DNA of 64,000 nt from the NCBI GenBank assembly GCA_951804985.1, contig OX638135.1:8970858-9034857 (forward strand), written 5' to 3'. How positions within the stretch are numbered: position 1 is the first letter of the stretch; each line of letters starts with the position of its first letter. Both the position numbers and the translations under genes were made by a program. The notes under the pieces were generated by a model, which saw nothing but the letters and a program-made list of their open reading frames with translations, was not told the DNA's origin and did no database searches. Below are positions 1-11,203 of the stretch, one piece after another. This stretch comes from Dryomyza anilis. Lineage: Eukaryota; Arthropoda; Insecta; Diptera; Dryomyzidae.

Positions 1-280
1 CGATTTTTGAAGCACTTTTGATGCTTCAAAAGTGCTTCACAGACCTTATTTTTAAGATGCTATATTCTTCAGCATTGAAAAACAAAAAAAAAAAAATAAA
101 AACACACATCTTCATTAATGTTCACGTTCGTAAATATTTTGCACGCTTTCCATTGTTACTTGTTGTTCAATAATATCATGAATTCTTTTTTATTTCATTA
201 TTACATTAAAAACATAATAAATACATTAAAATTATAAAAGAAACGTAAGTCTTACTTCTTTTGCATTTCTTGCAGTGTTA

Positions 281-409
281 GTCTTGCACTTGCTATTGTT
301 CTTGCTTTTCTTATCTTGCTCTTGTACTTGCAAGAAAATCTCGATCTTGTTCTCGCTCTTGTTCTTGCAAAAAATGCAGGAACAAGAACAAGATGCAAGA
401 ACAAGACAT
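281..409. repeat. CTTGTT/AACAAG imperfect simple repeat with inverted halves
   Basis: The left half is rich in CTTG/CTTGTT and the right half in AACAAG, so the tract can fold on itself around the A-run near 370. Nothing else gene-like is visible from 1 to 597, which is plain A+T-rich sequence. Confidence 0.5.
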
Positions 410-597
410 TTTTGATCATCATTATCTGTTCCGTGATATATTAAGTTAATACTTCAAAATGTATGTTATAATTTATATAAATATAGTTCGAACTATAAAA
501 TTAATATTATTTATTATAGTATTTTATATATTTTAACGTTGTATAAAGAAAAGAATTTGTATATTAGTTTATAATTTTACCATTTATTTGATTAGTA

Positions 598-900
598 TAC
601 ACCTAATCCTGTTTGTACACGGTCTTTTTACACGATTTTGATATAACACAATAAATATGAACATATCCTGGTTTTACACGTATTTTTTTAAAAGGTGAAA
701 AAATCTAATTAAATGAACATGGTATACTGAAGAACCAAATTTGTGTTTGTTTACCGAATTGCTAATTTTTGTAGGCCTGAATCAATTGTAGATTGTCGAA
801 TCAATCTAATATTTTCACATTACTGTCTCTTTTTTTACACCATTTTTTTAAATGATATTCTCTGGAACGTCTCTACCATGTAAAAACAGGATTAGGTGTA
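598..900. mobile_element. 303-bp MITE with TA target duplication
   Basis: The left end reads TACACCTAATCCTGTTT and the right end is its inverse complement with one mismatch. The element is flanked by TA on both sides (596-597 and 901-902). Internal TTTTACACG-type motifs recur beneath both ends (about 605-695 and 830-885), as expected of subterminal transposase sites. There is no coding capacity. A TA duplication fits Tc1/mariner-type MITEs; the family is inferred from structure only. Confidence 0.75.
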
Positions 901-1109
901 TATTGAAAATGTTTTTGATGTGTTCTTTTTTGAATAATTAATAATTATTAGGAAAATTACAAAATCTCTAATTCAATTCAGTACATTTTATTCCGATATG
1001 GTACTATTTTTTCATTGATTAAATACTAATTATAAAATCATAAATATCAACACTGATAAAGGCAAGACAACCCAGTGACAAGTTAGCTCCGCTCAAGGTG
1101 TATTACACC

Positions 1110-1767
1110 CAGAGCTGTGAATGATTCAATCTATTGCTGATTAAATCCCAAAAATATATGCATATGATTTGGTAATTTCAAAAAACAATCATTGACACCA
1201 ATTTAGTTACTGATTGGAACAAAAAAAATCATTATTTCCTTTGAACAAATGATTGCAATCTTCTTTATTGAAATCTTAAATGAAATTCAGTTTCATTCAT
1301 TCATTTTGTTAAAATCTTTTTTACAATCTTTATTTAAATCATTTACAGATTGAATCATCTTAAGTTTCAATCACCTTTCAAATCATTGTATTGCTGGAAA
1401 TATTAAGCAAAATCTTTAGATCGAAAGATTTTGCAATCGATTTTAATTCAGTGATTTAAATCATCTGTTCATTTTAGTCTTAAGATTGAATCACAAAAAA
1501 CGTGCAATCATTTTTCAAGTCAAATGATTCAATCCCAAAAATAAAAAAATCATTTGTCAAATCATTTGGTTGCTGCATAAACGACTGAAACGCAAATGAT
1601 TTTGCAATCACTTTGCTCAAATCATTTTTCTCACTCAAGATTGTAAAACACACTCAAATCATTTTTTACACTCAAGATTGGAAGTAAAACAAATTTAAAT
1701 CTTTAGTGATTTGAGATTTTTGGATTTATTTTTTTAAATATTTGTGATTTAAATCAAAAATAACTCG
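1110..1767. mobile_element. Probable hAT-like non-autonomous element packed with ATCATT motifs
   Basis: The left end CAGAGCTG has the hAT-type CAG start, and the right end TAACTCG is a poor inverse match. Similar GTGTATTACAC-like sequences sit outside both ends (1098-1108 and 1770-1782), a possible decayed duplication. The interior is filled with AATGATT/AATCATTTG motifs in both orientations and has no ORF. An unrelated repeat of similar composition is the main alternative. Confidence 0.45.
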
Positions 1768-1789
1768 AAGTGTAATTTACACTAGCCAT

Positions 1790-2440
1790 CCTCCATGACT
1801 TAACATATGGAAAGCTTGCATGATGACTCGTGGAGACTACAAATAGGTAGTCATAATCTCTTACTAGACATAGATGACAAGATTTATGCCTTGCTTTCTA
1901 TGTCTGGCTAAATGTTTGCCATTAACTGTCATATTTTATTTTCTTTTTCAATCTAGTGTGTTTTTGAAAAAAAAAACATTGTGATTCGTTCGGTATTAAA
2001 ATTTTAAACGCATTTAAAATGGATTGAACAATTGAACAGTTTTTTTTTTTGTATATATTTAAAAAAATTTAAATTGTTTGTGGCGTCGTTCACATTTGTT
2101 GGTTTGACATACAATGCCAAACCAACAAGATTAGACATTCGTATGGCTTGCAGATTTTTTGTTTTGCCATAGCTATGTCTTTGAATTATGGCAGGTGTAG
2201 ACACTGTGTTAAGGAAGGGGAGGAAATTTTGGAAAGCTCAAAAAATCTGAGATATTCCTGCCCACATATGCTTTATTTTTATTTGTCAATGCCCGCATAC
2301 GTTATTTAATTCTTATTTCTATGCTGTAAATTGTCATTTCAATGTATATTTTTTTTGTTTACATTTTTGTTATTGTATTTTTATATAATTTTTAAATTTG
2401 ACAAAAAAATTTACGATAACATTTTTGAAAGATAACGCCT
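1790..2440. other. No gene recognised
   Basis: A+T-rich sequence with no supportable ORF, TIR pair or tandem repeat. The short open frame on the minus strand near 2004-2204 has no recognisable domain. Confidence 0.4.
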
Positions 2441-3420
2441 TTCGACTTTCCTCACCTTGAAATACACCTTGGCTCAGCTTTGCCTTGCTGTACCTGGTGA
2501 ATGCAACCATGTTACGTCAACTCAACCTTTTCCTTTTTCAACTTTTTTCTGTGAGAGAAATGTTATGTTAAATGTTAAAAGCGAAATTTTTCATTCCATT
2601 CAAAATGGACGTTGTACGTCGATTGATCTCGAGCAAATTTTGTAAGTTTAATTATATTATAATTTATTTTACATTTATTAATATTTTTATAACATTTGCA
2701 GACATAAAACGAAATGATGCGAAAGTGGCACACATTGACGACTCCACCTAAATCATAATCGCAACTTCGTTTTAATAAACACTGAAGTGCCTAGCAATAC
2801 GCCGCGGAGCTACCATTCTTGTTCTGATTCTGTGGTACACTTGGGTGAGTTGATTTTATTGCATAACAATATTAATATAATTATTGCAATATTTTAATTG
2901 CAGCAAGTGGCGGCACTGAATATGGCACGACTTGCAATTGTGGCTCAGTATTTCGAGGAGGAGGTGCTGGGAGATAAGCATGGACAAGCGGTATTTGAGT
3001 GACGATGAATTGCGTTTGCATCCAACAGCTGCTGTGACAAATATACGACTACATTACAACGCATGGCATCACAATGCTCTTCTATTGTGAGCAGAGTACA
3101 ACAATAACTCAATTGGAAGCTGAGCCAATGATTTGGGCAGAAATTTGCGATGACCGTTAATTTGAGTGGTGGCGGTAATAATAGCATTAACGCAAGGTTT
3201 TTATTTTAATAATATCAATCAATTTTGTTTTTCTAATTATAATTTTTTTTTTAGTCATTGCAGCTGATCAATCCTAGGATCAGCTATCGCTTTTAAATCT
3301 ACTACGAGGACTGCGAACGTGTTCAAAAGAGCAAAGCAAACTGCAGGCAGCTTTTTCTGACGCAGTTTTATTTGTTATTATCAATTTTTAATGCAGGTTG
3401 TCCTTGATGCACTGTTTGTA
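2440..3420 (+). pseudogene. Unidentified decayed multi-exon gene fragment
   Basis: Three canonical introns of nearly equal size are visible: 2642-2701 (GTAAGT...GCAG), 2845-2903 (GTGAGT...GCAG) and 3197-3254 (GT...TTTAG), 60, 59 and 58 bp long. They separate G+C-richer, coding-like blocks at about 2600-2641, 2702-2844, 2904-3196 and 3255-3360. No frame runs through: in the third block the frame reading ARLAIVAQYFEEEVLGDKHG soon stops, and a neighbouring frame continues with DDELRLHPTAAVTNIRLHYN. I do not recognise the protein. Retained introns argue for a DNA-level copy of a gene rather than a processed transcript. Such short introns are typical of flies. Confidence 0.5.
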
Positions 3421-3753
3421 ACAGTGCAGATCGCCCGGAAAATGCCTTATCTGCAACGTATTGCAACGTATTGAAATGTGTTTATTATGCAGTTGTAGTG
3501 TTCATGAGCTGTTCTGCACTGATGTCGAGGCACGACATATATATTAATATGCATGTATAAATAAGCATGTTACTTACATATACAATGTTTAGAATTTTAA
3601 ACTTAAAAAAAAAATTTAAAAATAAATTTGAGAAAGAGCCAAAGAAAACGAAAAAAAAGAGTTTCGTTCAATTTTTGTTTTGGTGAGATTTGGCTGCTTC
3701 AAATAGTGTAGAAAAAGAGCGGAAATTACGTTGGAAATCGATATCACCTTAAG

Positions 3754-3918
3754 GCAGGGTTTCCATGCTATCACTCGTCATCACTATTTCGTTGTGATAC
3801 CGAGTGATAGCAAAAGTTCAAATGTTTCGACTTTATCTATCTTTCGTTATCCCCCCATGTTATAAGACTGCGAAATAGTGATGACGCGTGATAGCGAAAG
3901 ATAGTATGGAAACAATGC
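3754..3918. mobile_element. Small palindromic MITE (165 bp)
   Basis: The ends GCAGGGTTTCCATGCTATC and its imperfect inverse at 3900-3918 bracket a sequence that is palindromic almost throughout: TCATCACTATTTCG near 3778 pairs with CGAAATAGTGATGA near 3868. No ORF. No target duplication could be assigned. Confidence 0.6.
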
Positions 3919-3969
3919 ATTAGTCGTCTGTAGGTGCTAATCAAAACATAATTCCAAGCTGAAGGTAGT

Positions 3970-4015
3970 TATTTTTCATTAACGCAATTCGACTCTGGAA
4001 TTCATTACCACCTAA
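3970..4015. repeat. 46-bp exact direct repeat of 4804-4849
   Basis: The 46 bases are identical to part of the LINE 3' region downstream. This is an isolated fragment just upstream of the composite block, so it probably records a local rearrangement or a second truncated LINE insertion. Confidence 0.7.
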
Positions 4016-4572
4016 AGTTCCTACAATTTAAATCAGGGCTAGGAACCAAAATTCTATTCTCTGCGGTTCCAGTTCCGGTTCTATAAAAAAATGGTATCGG
4101 TTCCGGTTCTTAAATTATTTTTTTTATTTTGGTTTAAGTTCTCGTTGCGGTTCTATAAAAATAAAATAACGATTCCAGTTCCACAAACAAGCCAAAAAAA
4201 CGCAATAAAAATATAAATATTTTTTATGTGTATATTATTTATATGTATAAAAAAATTAATTGCCGTGCATTAGTCTCGCAAAAACATGAGAACGGATCGA
4301 CTGATTTGGATGATTATTTTTTGTTTTATTCGTCTCAATACAGGGAATTCGGAAAACTCCCAAGAAAAAACCGGAAAATCGGAAAAATCGAAATTTGTCT
4401 TTTGTATGAGAATGCATTAAGTGCACCACCAATGGAAATGTATTTTAATAATGAGGATTCGTTTATATAGCCACCATGGATTGATTGGACAAAGGGGAGT
4501 GGCACGTCCTATATAACCAAAGTTTTTTTTAAAAGCAATTATCCTGACCTCCTAAGAGGAGATTTTAAAAAT

Positions 4573-4860
4573 GTGACGCGATATGTTTTTCCCTTGAGAC
4601 GTTTTTCACATTTCGAAGATTTAAGTAAGGGCATTTTAGTTTGTAGCATTACAAACTATCTGGATATTAGAAACTGCATATTTCTGCATAAGATTTTATA
4701 TTCCAAAACTCCATTATATCTTTCTCATAAGCTACGTCTTAGCGTTTCAAATAGAAGCCTCATATTTTTTTGACAAAATGTAACTATCACCGATCGCAAA
4801 AACTATTTTTCATTAACGCAATTCGACTCTGGAATTCATTACCACCTAATATTTATAATA
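4573..4860 (+). pseudogene. 3' end of a non-LTR retrotransposon reverse-transcriptase ORF (fragment)
   Basis: The frame encodes TRYVFPLRRFSHFEDLSKGI followed by TNYLDIRNCIFLHKILYSKT, which resembles the C-terminal tail of jockey/CR1-type LINE polymerases that ends near a WNSLP-like motif. The reading frame stops at 4773, and in another frame the tail continues (near FDSGIHYH). No catalytic domain is present. A parallel copy at 20473-20736 is less broken. Clade assignment is uncertain. Confidence 0.55.
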
Positions 4861-5128
4861 TAAACAGACCATATAGATTTAGGTATTATATACGAATACA
4901 TGTTTCAGAACAATAATCTATTAATATCTTAAATCTTACATTTATAAGTAAGCACACATCTAATTTTTCTTTAAATATGTTAAATTATAAGTACAATTTT
5001 TGCATTATTCTTAATTTTTAGTTTTTACTTTTTTATAAACTGACCTTTTGATTATCTATGTAATTTTAATTTTGTTGAACTGTAAAATAATCATTCTTAT
5101 TGTATTAATATATAAATCAGATAAATAT

Positions 5129-5615
5129 TGTTACGAAAATTCAGTCTACGAAAAACACATTTATGTTTGGTTTAAATTATAACAAATAACTTAATTAATT
5201 CACTTTAATAAACAACTTTACTAATTATAAATTCTAACAACTGTTGCATGTCGACTATTTAACTTGACATTATTCTCACACGAGACGTACTCGACCACTT
5301 TACAAGTACTACTGAAGTGCTGTGCCTCAGAGACGGCGGCCTTATATACTGCAGGCATTAGTTCGACACGTTTCGACAAGCTTCGACTTGTTTCAAGAAC
5401 CTTCTACTCGTTTCGTGAATAACGCATGCTATTGGCATCTCATTAGCACTCATGTGTTTTAATGTGCTGATCTTCCATCTCTTTCTCGCACATTGCTCAG
5501 TGAGCTGAATGAACTTCGCTCTCTTTCTAACACATTGCATAGTGCGCTGAATTGCCTTGCGTCTCATTATTGTTGAATGCTTGCACTATGGGGCAAATTA
5601 CATCTTTTGGTAACA
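5129..5615. mobile_element. Solo LTR, 487 bp, with ATAT target duplication
   Basis: The sequence starts TGTTACG and ends GGTAACA, inverse ends typical of Ty3/gypsy LTRs. It is flanked by ATAT at 5125-5128 and 5616-5619. The homologous block at about 20998-21010 lacks it and shows the intact target, so the boundaries are supported by an empty site. A TATA-like run (5342-5348) could be the LTR promoter on the plus strand, but orientation is not certain. The central part is G+C-richer and different in composition from its surroundings. Confidence 0.85.
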
Positions 5616-6225
5616 ATATATAGAAAAACTTCCCACCGGTGAAGCTGTGCACATGTCCAGCTATTATATATACAACGAAAAAAAAACTGTATTAAAAGGA
5701 ATAAAAATGTCTTTAAAATAAATACATATATATGTATTTGATGTACGTCCATATACAAATGTATTCGTTTTTACTTCATTGATATAGTTATTTTGTATGC
5801 AATTATCTACATAATTTTACTATAATTTTTAATACATTTGTATTGAAAATAACTTCATTTTGTCCTTTATAATACGTCCGAAATATGTAGATACATTACT
5901 ACATCTTCAATTATTTTAACTACATTCCGTATTTATTTAACACATATATGTATGGTATGGTGAAACAACACAATTTTAAATTATTAGCTAAAAATCTTCT
6001 TTCCAGATGGTGTGGTTTCAAAGATTTGGACATATCTGAAATGTTTAAAATAATATATATTACATATTGACATTTTATCTTTAACTACACCAAAATGAGT
6101 ATAGGGATGGTGTAAGAAGGACGGAGAATCATGGACAGGCGACAATTTAGAAATTAGACAGAACTTGTGACCTTTAACGAAGGAATTTGGGTGACAGAAT
6201 TTTTAGTACAGTACAGCTTCGCTCA

Positions 6226-6737
6226 CAGTACAGCTTCAATGTGTTTGCAATCATAAATTATTAAAAATGTATATAAAATATAAAATGTAAATAAAAAATG
6301 TAAACATCCCAAGTAACCAAAAGCTGCATAAAAAGTTTGTTTTATGGGTTTTCAATAGCATTTTTAAGAGCTAGTTGTTTAATGGTTTAATATATTTATT
6401 TTAAGAACGCTTCTACAGTTAGCATTAAAATACAACTCTAAAACATGATATAGAACCAATAAAAAGCATTAATAAATTCATTATACAGCTAGCAGTTTGT
6501 TCAAAGTGCCTTTACAGCACTTCTATGCCTCTAGGTGCAATTTCTCTTTAGAGCAACCTTTTAAAATCCTATATGGAGCTAACTAAAATCACTGCCAATA
6601 TACTTCTAGCTGCAAAATCTAATGAATGCCACCATAGAAGCACTATTACACGGCTAACAGCCAAAATTCTGTTTTGCTACTACTGAAGCCCTACTATACA
6701 GCATTTAATTTTTGTATATTAAAAATTTCATATCATT
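6226..6737. other. No gene recognised
   Basis: A+T-rich sequence without a supportable ORF or clear repeat. Confidence 0.35.
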
Positions 6738-6952
6738 AAAAAAGTAAAAACAAACATTTGTCAATTATTAGCTGTGTTTTTTTCATAATTTAAATTTGAG
6801 CCGGAACAAATTTTGTACGCAAAACAAAAACAAAATTGATTTATCTAGCTCAAATTGTTTTTGTTTTGCGTATAAAATTTGTTCCGGCTCAAATGTAAAT
6901 TATGAAAAAAACACAGCTAATAATTGACAAATGTTTGTTTTTACTTTTTTTT
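6738..6952. repeat. Long near-perfect hairpin (about 100-bp arms)
   Basis: The arms at about 6738-6837 and 6853-6952 are inverse complements with about three mismatches and a loop of about 15 nt. A third partial copy of the arm (AATTATGAAAAGAACACAGC) follows at 6954-6975. There is no ORF. A foldback MITE is the likeliest explanation. A transcript across it would form a long double-stranded RNA. Confidence 0.85.
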
Positions 6953-6989
6953 AAATTATGAAAAGAACACAGCTAATATGTTTCTTTTT

Positions 6990-7856
6990 ATTAGTATTTT
7001 ATATTTCCTTTAATGAAACAAGATTTCAAGACAGCAAACAACGTACCAGAGGCAAGCACGAATTGTATTTCCCGTTTCCACACCAAGAAGACGTGCGAAA
7101 TTAAGCAGAATTGCAACGAATATAAATTTAAATTAAACTGATCTGAACATCGTGTTAATTTATAAAAGATATCCGCGGAACTTCAGCATTTGTGAAAGAT
7201 ATTAAAAAAATATGTTGGGTCAATCAAGTTTAAAGTTGGCACGTCTTCAAGCTGTGTTTAAACGATATGAAAAAAACTGCAGTGTGTAACTCTTGGCCAT
7301 AAATGTTTCAATTCCATTGCCTATGTTGGCCTGCCCTTGTTATTGTGATCAATAATTTAAGTTTATACATTAAATATATATTCATGTTTTATAACTACAT
7401 CCATGGGAAATTAATGTTTCTAATTTAATGCTTTAATTATTATAAAATAACGAACTCATCAGTGACATATTGAGCATCTGTATTGTTATCATTTAAACAA
7501 CACAAGTTCCTGTGTTCGGTCTGTCTAAGGTGCCGGTATATATGAAAGTTAAACCTGTTGATTCCGTTTAATGATTTTTAGGATAAGAAATACTTCTAAT
7601 TTCATATTCTGTGATCAGAATTTACCAAACTGCATGGCAAATGTGTTTTTTTCTCAATTAAAGTACATTTTTTTTTTAATTTATTATAGTACAAAATTGA
7701 GGCAATATTTGAACTACTGTAGTTTCGTTGTTTTAAATCCGAAAGAAAATTGAATGGTACAATTTGAAAGGTAATTTGTTTGCGAAAGTATGCCACACAT
7801 TGCTTTGGTGATAAGTGGTTCAAAGTACTGACAAATAACCAAACAGTTTTACTTTT
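6990..7856. other. No gene recognised
   Basis: Mostly A+T-rich. Short open frames at 7571-7753 (+) and 7602-7823 (-) overlap each other and show no domain. Confidence 0.35.
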
Positions 7857-8013
7857 TATACCCTACACTAAGAGTGAAAGGGTATATTCAGTTTGGTACG
7901 CCGTTTGTAACACCCAGAAGGAAGCATCTCCGGTATGGAAAAGTATATATATTCTTGATCAGCATGACCTCCTGAGTCGTTTGTCCGATGTCCGTCTGTC
8001 CGTATGTCTGTCC

Positions 8014-8083
<70 letters not shown>

Positions 8084-8624
8084 CCGTCTGTCTGTTGAAA
8101 TCCCTACTACTTTTAAAATTGAAGAGCTAGATAAATGAAACTTATAACTTAGATTACTAATATACCTACGCTGTATGTGCGTAAATTGGCGAGATCGGTC
8201 CATTGTGACCTATGATCCGACCACTTATGTTCAAATACCTCATATAAAATATACATATAAAGATCAATTTTTATGTATACGTGCTTTTTTGGTCAAATAT
8301 ATATTGACATCATGCTCAAATACATGATAATAAAGTTTTCCGGAGAAAAGACTTGTGGTTCACAAAAAAAAAATCGAAATTCGGTACACCTACCCATTTG
8401 TAAATATGGGTATCAAATGAATGGAAATTCTTCAGCGATTGAATGTTTGTAGTTATTTTCAGGATTCGTATACCCTGGTGACCTATATATCACTTTGAAT
8501 GGTAACCACACATATGTGTAGGGTATTTATAGTCGGCTTAGACCGACTATAATTTTGATAATTCTAACTATCATAATTACACCTACTTTAAAATTTCCCA
8601 TGTGATCTAACCTTCCCAACTGGT
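7857..8624 (+). mobile_element. DINE-1/mini-me-like element, family A, copy 1
   Basis: It starts with TATACCCTACACTAAGAGTG and ends with a hairpin (TATAGTCGG near 8533-8551) followed by CCTTCCCAACTGG. The internal landmark TATATATTCTTGATCAGCAT precedes a (GTCT)n tract. This architecture matches DINE-1/mini-me elements of Diptera, which established work treats as non-autonomous Helentron (Helitron-like) elements with a GTCY microsatellite. Other copies lie at 34013, 53036 and 54310, all inverted. The open frame over the (GTCT)n tract is spurious. Confidence 0.8.
7991..8095. repeat. (GTCT/GTCC)n microsatellite inside a DINE
   Basis: About 25 tetranucleotide units, mostly TGTC with scattered TCCG variants at both ends. 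It is the longest such tract among the DINE copies in the window, consistent with slippage expansion from a transposed seed. Confidence 0.9.
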
Positions 8625-9268
8625 TTGATTTATAACAACGATTGCCACACGGAATGAATTTTGTCTACCATAATTTCCCAAAAAAGTTAACAAAAAGTAC
8701 CATTATTTTTAAATACATTTTTTATTGAATGAATAAGGTTTTTTTGTATTATTATAAAATATGTATCTTTTGTTCAGTAGAATGCAACTTTTATAATTCC
8801 CGTGAAGTAATGTTTTTTTTTTTTTTTTTTTGGGAATTACTGGATACTTTGTTAGACAATGATAATAAACTTTGCTGCATCTAACTGCATTTAATTGTCA
8901 TTTTAATGTCAAATATATATATACATAGAAATATAAAATGCCCCATATGTAGCATTATTCCTGAAATGAGCCATCCGCATCTCAGATTTTCTTCAAATTC
9001 TTGCCATTCGACGAGAATAAACTACTCTGCTACTATTTGTTACTGAATTAAAAGTGATTTAAATTCAAAAATTAAAGTTTTAAAATCTTACTAAAAAATT
9101 TGCTATAATAAATCCATAAAGAAATTTGGAGCAATAATTAAAATAAAATTGATTTCACACATAGATTAGAAATAGTAATTTTGAATAATATGTAAAGCGC
9201 TCACAAAAAGTCCCACGTTAAAAACTTTATCATTGATACGAAATTTTATAGGAAAAAGTGTTTATCTT
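8625..9268. other. No gene recognised
   Basis: A+T-rich spacer between the DINE and the RTE LINE. It contains a long T-run near 8813-8831 and no supportable ORF. Confidence 0.4.
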
Positions 9269-9581
9269 ATATGGAGGAACTTACTTACTTAAATGGCCCT
9301 TACAACCGTGGATCGGTTTTGGCCGCTGAGATGAAGCCGCGCCAGTCGGATCTGCTTTGCGCTCGCTGACGACAGTCAGAAATACCAAGCGTTGCCATGT
9401 TGTCCTCAAATTGGTCTTTCCAACGCAGATTTGGACGCCCTCTTTTACGCTGTCCACCTTCGAGTTTCGATTCAAGCACCTTCTTGGCTGGAGTGTTTTC
9501 ATCCATTCGTTCGACATGACCTAGCCAGCGAAGCTGCTGGATCTTGATGCGGTTGACTATGTCAATGTCGTCGAATAACTC

Positions 9582-11027
9582 TTACAGTTCGTGGTTCATC
9601 CTGATTCGATACTCGTTAGCAAAGCAGATAGGGCCAAAGATTTTACGGAGAATCTTTCTCTCGAACGCTCCTAGTACTCTCTCATCGGTGGAGGCCAGCG
9701 TCCATGTTTCCGCACCATAAAGTAGTACAGGCATGATGAGTGACTTGTAGAGCATTATTTTTGTCCGGCGAGAGAGGGCTCTACTTCTCAATTGCCTACT
9801 GCGCCCAAAGTAGCACCTGTTGGCATGAGTTATTCTCCGTTTGATCTCCAGGCTGACGTCGTTGTTGCTGTTTATGCTGGATCCCAAGTATACGAAATCC
9901 TTCTCAATATCGAACTTGTGGGTGTGAAAATCAACTTTTTGTACAAGACGCACGGACTCTTTTTTGCTTGTTAACACAAGGAACTTCGTCTTGTCCTCGT
10001 TCACCGCTAGACCCATTCGACGCGACTCTTTCTCCAATATGGAGAATGCTGCGCTGGCTGCTCGTGTGCTCCTGCCAATGATATCAATATCGTCGGCATA
10101 TGCGAGCAGCATGACACTTTTGTTGAGGATAGTGCCGCTTTGACGGAGTTCGGCAGCTCGAACTATTTTCTCCATCAATAAGTTAAAAAAGTCGCACGAT
10201 AGGGAGTCACCCTGTCTGAAACCTCGTTCGGTATGAAATGGCTCGGAGAGGTCATCTTGCTAAGCCTTATAAGTTTCGCCGGTATACCGAACTCAGACAT
10301 TGCGGCGTATAATCGTTCCCTTATCGGAGTGTCGAAAGCGGCTTTATAGTCGACTAGGTGGTAGGTGTCGATCTGTTTTTCTAGGGTCTTTTCCTGGATT
10401 AGGCGCAATGTGAAAATCTGGTCTATGGTGGACTTTCCAGGTCTGAAGCTTATACGGTCCAATCAGTCTGTTGACGATGGGCTTCAGTCTTTCATATAAT
10501 ACGCTGTATAGAACCTTGTATGCGATATTGAGTAGGCTGATCCCACGGTAGTTGGCGCAGATAGTGGGATCCCCTTTCTTAAGGATTGGGCAGAGTACAC
10601 TGAGGTTCCAGTCACTTGGCATGCTTTCTTCCGACCATATTCTGTTTACGAGCTCGTGCATGCTTTCTATTAGCTCTTCACCTCCGGTCTTAAACAATTC
10701 AGCAGGCAGGCCATCAGCATCTGTGGCTTTGATGTTTTTCAGCCGAGCGATGGCTGTTCTGACCTCGTCATGGTCGGGTGGCGGAATCTCAACGTCGTCA
10801 TCAAGTACTGGGGTTGCCGGGTTTACTACTCTATCGGTGGAATTGCGGTCATCATCACCGGTCAGCAGTTTAGAGAAGTGATCCCTCCATATCTTCAGTG
10901 TGCTCTGGATATCTGTCTCTAGATTCCCGTTCTCATCTTTACAAGAAGAGGCTCCGGATTTTGAAGCTCCGGCTAGGCGTCTTATTTTTTCGAAGAATTT
11001 TCGAGCCTCATTCCTGTCCCCATTCAT
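9582..11027 (-). pseudogene. RTE LINE reverse-transcriptase domain (frameshifted)
   Basis: The domain is spread over three overlapping frames: 11027-10344, 10462-10175 and 10178-9582. Motifs appear in order: ATDADGLPAELFK, CPILKKGDPTICANYRGISL, FRPGKSTIDQIFTLRLIQEK, VDYKAAFD (first catalytic Asp) and LLAYADDIDIIG (the YADD box). The C-terminal part continues with YLGSSIN and LYGAETWTLA, and a tail lies in another frame at 9506-9300. At least two frameshifts and one stop make it inactive. Similar proteins are often labelled craniofacial development protein 2-like in genome annotations, which is a known mislabel of RTE elements. Confidence 0.88.
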
Positions 11028-11203
11028 CTCAATCTTCTCACACTCACGTCTTTCTGCCTCGCTTTATTACGCCTGAAAAGACGTCTCTCTTCCCTCCTCT
11101 TCTCTATGTATTGCTCCTTCGCTCGTGTAGCTACTGACTGCTGGGTGGATTTGTACGCAGCGTCTTTCTCTGCAGTGGCCGCGCGACACTCTTGGTCATA
11201 CCA

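Larger units (their letters stand above)
4027..6225 (+). repeat. Composite repeat block, copy 1 (homologous to 19397-21535)
   Basis: Three stretches match the distal copy in the same order: 4027-4480 with 19397-19840, 4515-5125 with 20403-21000, and 5616-6225 with 21003-21535. The first begins CAGGGCTAGGAACC, a hAT-style end rich in GGTTCC motifs. The middle is a LINE 3' end. The third is a non-coding A+T-rich repeat that contains the phrase CACCGGTGAAGCTGTGCAC. Each copy has one private insertion: the solo LTR here, and 19845-20400 in the other. Either a segmental duplication or a mobile composite unit would explain it. Confidence 0.65.

Noticed and set aside
7780..8203. Overlapping open frames with Ser/Val/Cys/Leu or Thr/Asp/Arg/Gln tetrapeptide repeats
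   Set aside because: They are translations of the (GTCT)n tract in a DINE, open on both strands because of the repeat.
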